Source of the DNA: Juglans regia
Taxonomy: Eukaryota > Streptophyta > Magnoliopsida > Fagales > Juglandaceae
Direction of reading: 5' to 3'
Assembly: GCF_001411555.2 (NCBI RefSeq)
Contig: NC_049901.1
Span: 6,892,681-6,956,680, forward strand
DNA length: 64,000 nucleotides
Below are positions 60,410 through 64,000 of the stretch, piece by piece. How positions within the stretch are numbered: the first letter of the stretch is position 1; every line of letters begins with the position of its first letter. The notes beneath the pieces were generated by a model. That model was not told the origin of the DNA. It ran no database searches and saw only the letters and a program-made list of their open reading frames with translations. The translations under genes and the position numbers were made by a program.

Positions 60410-63400
60410 ATGAAAGGGCAGGGGAAGATGGTGTTGAACTCTAGACTGAAGTGGGTCGGTCTGGTTGGGCTCGTGCTATCCGCTTTTTCTCTCTTCATTC
60501 ACTTTTTGCTTGCCAGATTCACTGAGGATGGCGTTATAGAGTACCAGTCTTCAATCACTGTCTTCTCCTGGAGACCCATCTTTGAGAGTGCAAATTTTCC
60601 CAGAACTGTAATGCGCAATACACACACGAAGATCAATTATTTCTCTTTACTCTTTTCCTCTTGTTTTAATCCATTGCCCTCTTGTGTTTCCATAGAGTTG
60701 GCTGTTTGGTGTTTAACCAGCTTGATTATCGTTGTTTATTGTTTTTTCTTGCTGGATTCTTCTTGTTTTTTTTTTTTTTTTGTTTGGATGTTTATGGGTT
60801 GTGATTGTGTTATTGTTCCAAGAAATGCGGGCAATACTATCGTTTTTGGGCTAAAAAGTTTTGGCTGCAATGTAATGTTTGGATTTTGTTTTGATCTTTC
60901 GATAGCATAGTTGAAAAACGGAGATAAAATTTTATTTATTAAGTTTCCTTTTTATTTCAGCTTTATGCTTATTCTTTAGTATCGATCCTTTTTTTAATTT
61001 TTGCGTTAATTTTAGTGTACAGTTCAGACCCATAATGGCTTTATCACGTTCTTCCTCTTGGTATTGGCCTAGTATAATGGGACCATATCATCTCTCTGTG
61101 TTTCTGTACCGTGTCTGTTAATGGCTTCTTATTGTTCTACTCGTAATTTATGTTTGCAGAGTCCAATGTATAGGAGACTATGGGGTCCAATACGGCATCT
61201 TGAATCTTTGCATCCCGACGCAAACCCCAGAGGAAACTATGCTGGTTAGGCCTCAAATATGTCTTAATAATGAATATGTTGATCCCCAAATTCAGTTATA
61301 TTGGTTGAGTATTGACAAGTGTGCCACACCAATTATAAGCTTTGTCCCCAATTGTCCCTTTATATATTAAGGAGTAATTAAAAATCTCATGCTCTGCTGA
61401 TGGTATGTCAACTAAGTAGCAAATATGCTTTCCATGCAGAATGTGCTACGATTCTGGTCTATATCTCTTTTAAATAGGAGATAGCTTAAGTTATTGTTCT
61501 TGCTTTTTCTCTAAGCTCGTTTGGACGTTGAGATGAGATGAAAAATTTGTGAATAGTAGTGAAATAGTTTGTGAATAGTAGTGAAATAGTTTGATTTAAG
61601 ATGTTTTATGGGATCTTGGGAAATGAGAGAGAAAAAGTTGAATAAAAATATTATGAAGTTAAAGTAGTGTTAAAATATACTTTTTTAATATAATTTTTGT
61701 TTCGGAATCTAAAAAAGCTGAATTGTTTTTTGTGTTTTATTTGGAAGTCTAGGAAAGTTGTAAATGATTTGATGAAAAAGTTGAAAAGTTGATAATTTGA
61801 AATTGATAAGTGTTTGTGTTTTATTGGTGTTTGGATGTTGATATGAGATGAGATGGGTTGAGACCATCTCAACATCCAAACAGGGCCACCTAAAAGGTAG
61901 GTTTGATACATAGATGCTGTGGTGCATTTGAAATACAGTCCTTTTCCTTTTATTTTTGGGAGGGGGGTATTGCAACGGAAAGAAAGCTCATGCTCATTTT
62001 ACGTTCTCTTTTGAATTCTTAATATTTATATTCTTTTAACCAAAGAGGTTCTCATATCAGTAACAGATCCCAGTTCGCAAACAAATGGCTTTATCTTTGT
62101 CCGAATACGAGGTGGTTTCCATGAGATCAGGAATTCGGTGAGGATGCATGTTTGAATTGCCTATATTCTGTTACTATGCAAATGTCACATTTAATTGAAA
62201 TATAAATCATTAATTAACTCTCAGATTTGTGATGTGGTTGCCGTTTCCCGGCTTCTTAATGCTACCTTAGTAATTCCTGAGATCCAGTCAACTACAAGCA
62301 GCAAGGGCATCAGGTTGCCTTATTTTGACATAACCATTAAAATTTTGTTTAAATTCAATCATACCCTACAATTGATGCATCCGTTTAATTTTCTAAGTTA
62401 GTTTACTTGTTCTATAATTTATACAGCTCTGATTTCAAGAGTTTTGCTTACCTGTACAATGAGGACCAGTTCATGGCAGCCTTAGCAAAAGATGTCAACA
62501 TTGTGAAAACCCTTCCCAAAAATCTCAAATGGGCAAGGAGAAAGAAGGAAATTCCAAGTTTCAAAGTGCCTTACTCGGCTTCACCATACTATTATCTGAA
62601 TCAAGTTCTCTCAGTATTGAAGAAGCATTCAGTGGTTGAGCTAGTTGTACCTGAAGGTGGCTGCTTGCAGGTAATGTCAGTCTCTGACACATAGCTTGGG
62701 GTTGAGCTTAATTGTTACTAAGTTGTAATTGCCATTCAGATTGTAGTTTGTGGAATAAATCATACTATTATGATTAATTCTGCTTATGATTCATTAGATG
62801 CTTATATTGACTGTTAATTGCATAATTTGTCCGCACAATTGGAAGCCTTTGAATTGCTAGTTAAATGAGATGCTGACTGCAACGGTATTGATATGGGTAT
62901 GCGTTGCAATTTCCCAAGTTAATATGCATGATAGTTCTGAAAAGGTAATGAACTTGTCCAATTTTCATCAAACACACAGATGCCCTTAATCCAAACGTAT
63001 GATATGTACCATTAGATATAGAAAGCAGACTTGTTTATGTATTCTTCAATTTATTGTTAAAATCTTGAAGCGGAAAACCTGTATGAGACAGATTTGTATT
63101 ATTTATAGAGTATATGCAGTGAAGGAAAGTTTCTCTGTAGTCGTTTGTTATGATTACCAACGGCCTTGTGAAAAGTGATGGCAGAATGTCTGTTTTTAAT
63201 TCCCCCCCCCTCCCCGCGGAAGCATTTTTTCTTTATATCTATTTTTACATAGCTCAAATACAGTTGGAGTTAAATCTTCTTGATGTTTCTAATAATAGTC
63301 TATCTATGATTTTGAGTTTTCACGATCTTTTCTGTATGTAATTTAGGCCATCCTTCCACCTGAACTTGAACACAATGAAGAGCTACAAAGGCTGAGATGT

Positions 63401-63898
63401 AGGGTTGCTTTCCATGCCCTTCAGTTTAGGCAGGAGGTCCAGGAACTTGCCACTAAAGTTTTATTTAGGTCAATGAATGCCCATCATAAACTCTTTTTTC
63501 TTCTTTTGTTTATCATTATGAGTTTTTACATGTTTAAAATAAATGCCCATCCTAGGTTGCTGATAAAATAAATATTATCCCTAGGTTACGGGCTCCTGGA
63601 CGGCCATTTATAGCCTATGACCCTGGGATGACTAGAGATGCTCTAGCACATCACGGTTGTGCTGAACTCTTCCAGGTATCTGCCTCTAACCTGGAAATGC
63701 ATGATTGAGATGTCTTAGCACTCTTCTCAAATTTGATTTGTGTCTTGTGCCCTGGAAACTCTTTACAAGGATGTACATACAGAGCTCATCCAGCACAAAA
63801 GGTCTTGGATGATAAAACGGGGGATCGTCGAAGGGAAGCTACGGGTGAATTCAGCTAAGCAACGCCTTAGTGGTTCTTGTCCACTAATGCCAGAAGAG
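60410..63898 (+). CDS. RRT1-like rhamnogalacturonan I rhamnosyltransferase (GT106), 3' end outside the window
   Basis: Eight exons in phase: 60410-60607, 61160-61244, 62061-62137, 62225-62313, 62427-62670, 63347-63468, 63585-63675, 63770-63898; the last donor (GTAAGAG) is kept and the gene continues past the edge. It is a type II Golgi protein: a short basic start, then a membrane anchor (WVGLVGLVLSAFSLFIHFLL). The catalytic domain begins with SPMYRRLWGPIRHLESLHPD, then NGFIFVRIRGGFHEIRNS, LNATLVIPEI, NEDQFMAALAKDVNIVKTLP and RPFIAYDPGMTRDALAHHGC. This pattern is plant O-fucosyltransferase-like GT106, closest to RRT1 (At5g15740), which adds rhamnose to the rhamnogalacturonan I backbone of pectin. 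DPG replaces the YPG seen in the relatives I remember. No damage is seen. Confidence 0.88.
61515..61887. mobile_element. MITE in intron 2 of the RRT1-like gene
   Basis: Inverted ends GTTTGGACGTTGAGATGAGA (left, 61519) and the complement of GTTTGGATGTTGAGATGG (right, ending near 61882). An internal tandem repeat TTGTGAATAGTAGTGAAATAG occurs twice (near 61548 and 61569). It is related in its ends to the GAGATGAG family. No coding content. Confidence 0.7.
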
Positions 63899-64000
63899 GT
63901 AAGAGATTATGTATATACTAACTCCCAATGTTAAGAACGGTAAAATAAGTACAAATGTCAAAGATTGTTGCTTTATGATACCCTTTTAATTTTGTGCTTT

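Overview
This is nuclear DNA of a eudicot plant. The genes have short exons with GT-AG introns and belong to plant-specific families. The intergenic DNA is AT-rich and full of plant transposons (Helitron, Copia, Ty3/gypsy, TRIM, SINE, several MITE families). One MITE, with ends like GTTTGGATAGTGAGATGAG, suggests a walnut-family (Fagales) tree, but that rests on memory only. All positions were worked out by eye; nothing was searched against a database.

Layout. 1-7.1 kb is repeat-rich: local duplications, a three-copy 580-bp tandem array, a SINE fragment, and exon fragments of two unrelated genes (ribosomal protein L18a and an ERD6-like sugar transporter) on the same strand. 8.45-17.2 kb is one nearly complete Helitron. 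It has a long open RepHel gene, an RPA1-like gene with one nonsense codon, a MITE inside a RepHel intron, and clear ends. 20.3-21.6 kb is a single-exon F-box/kelch gene. 25.1-26.9 kb is an RGF/GLV (CLEL) secreted-peptide locus with one signal-peptide exon followed by two different peptide-coding exon sets. 27.5-31.2 kb is a GDSL lipase pseudogene cut by a TIR transposon. 31.5-37.7 kb is a degraded Copia element with two MITE insertions. 39.8-45.8 kb is a CRLK2-like receptor kinase with a TRIM in an intron. 46.9-51.4 kb is a Ty3/gypsy-type element without pol. 52.4-54.3 kb is an intronless phosphatidylinositol 4-kinase gamma on the minus strand. 56.1-56.6 kb is a U11/U12-25K minor-spliceosome pseudogene. 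60.4 kb to the edge is an RRT1-like GT106 glycosyltransferase running out of the window.

The host genes are not an operon and have unrelated biochemistry: SCF ubiquitin ligase adaptor, root peptide hormone, lipase, calmodulin-linked kinase, lipid-kinase-like enzyme, pectin rhamnosyltransferase. Their order F-box, RGF, GDSL lipase, CRLK2, RRT1 matches what I recall of Arabidopsis At5g15710-At5g15740, so this looks like an ancient collinear block expanded by transposons. The most interesting item is the RGF locus: exon phases allow one signal-peptide exon to be spliced to either of two different DY-type peptide modules.
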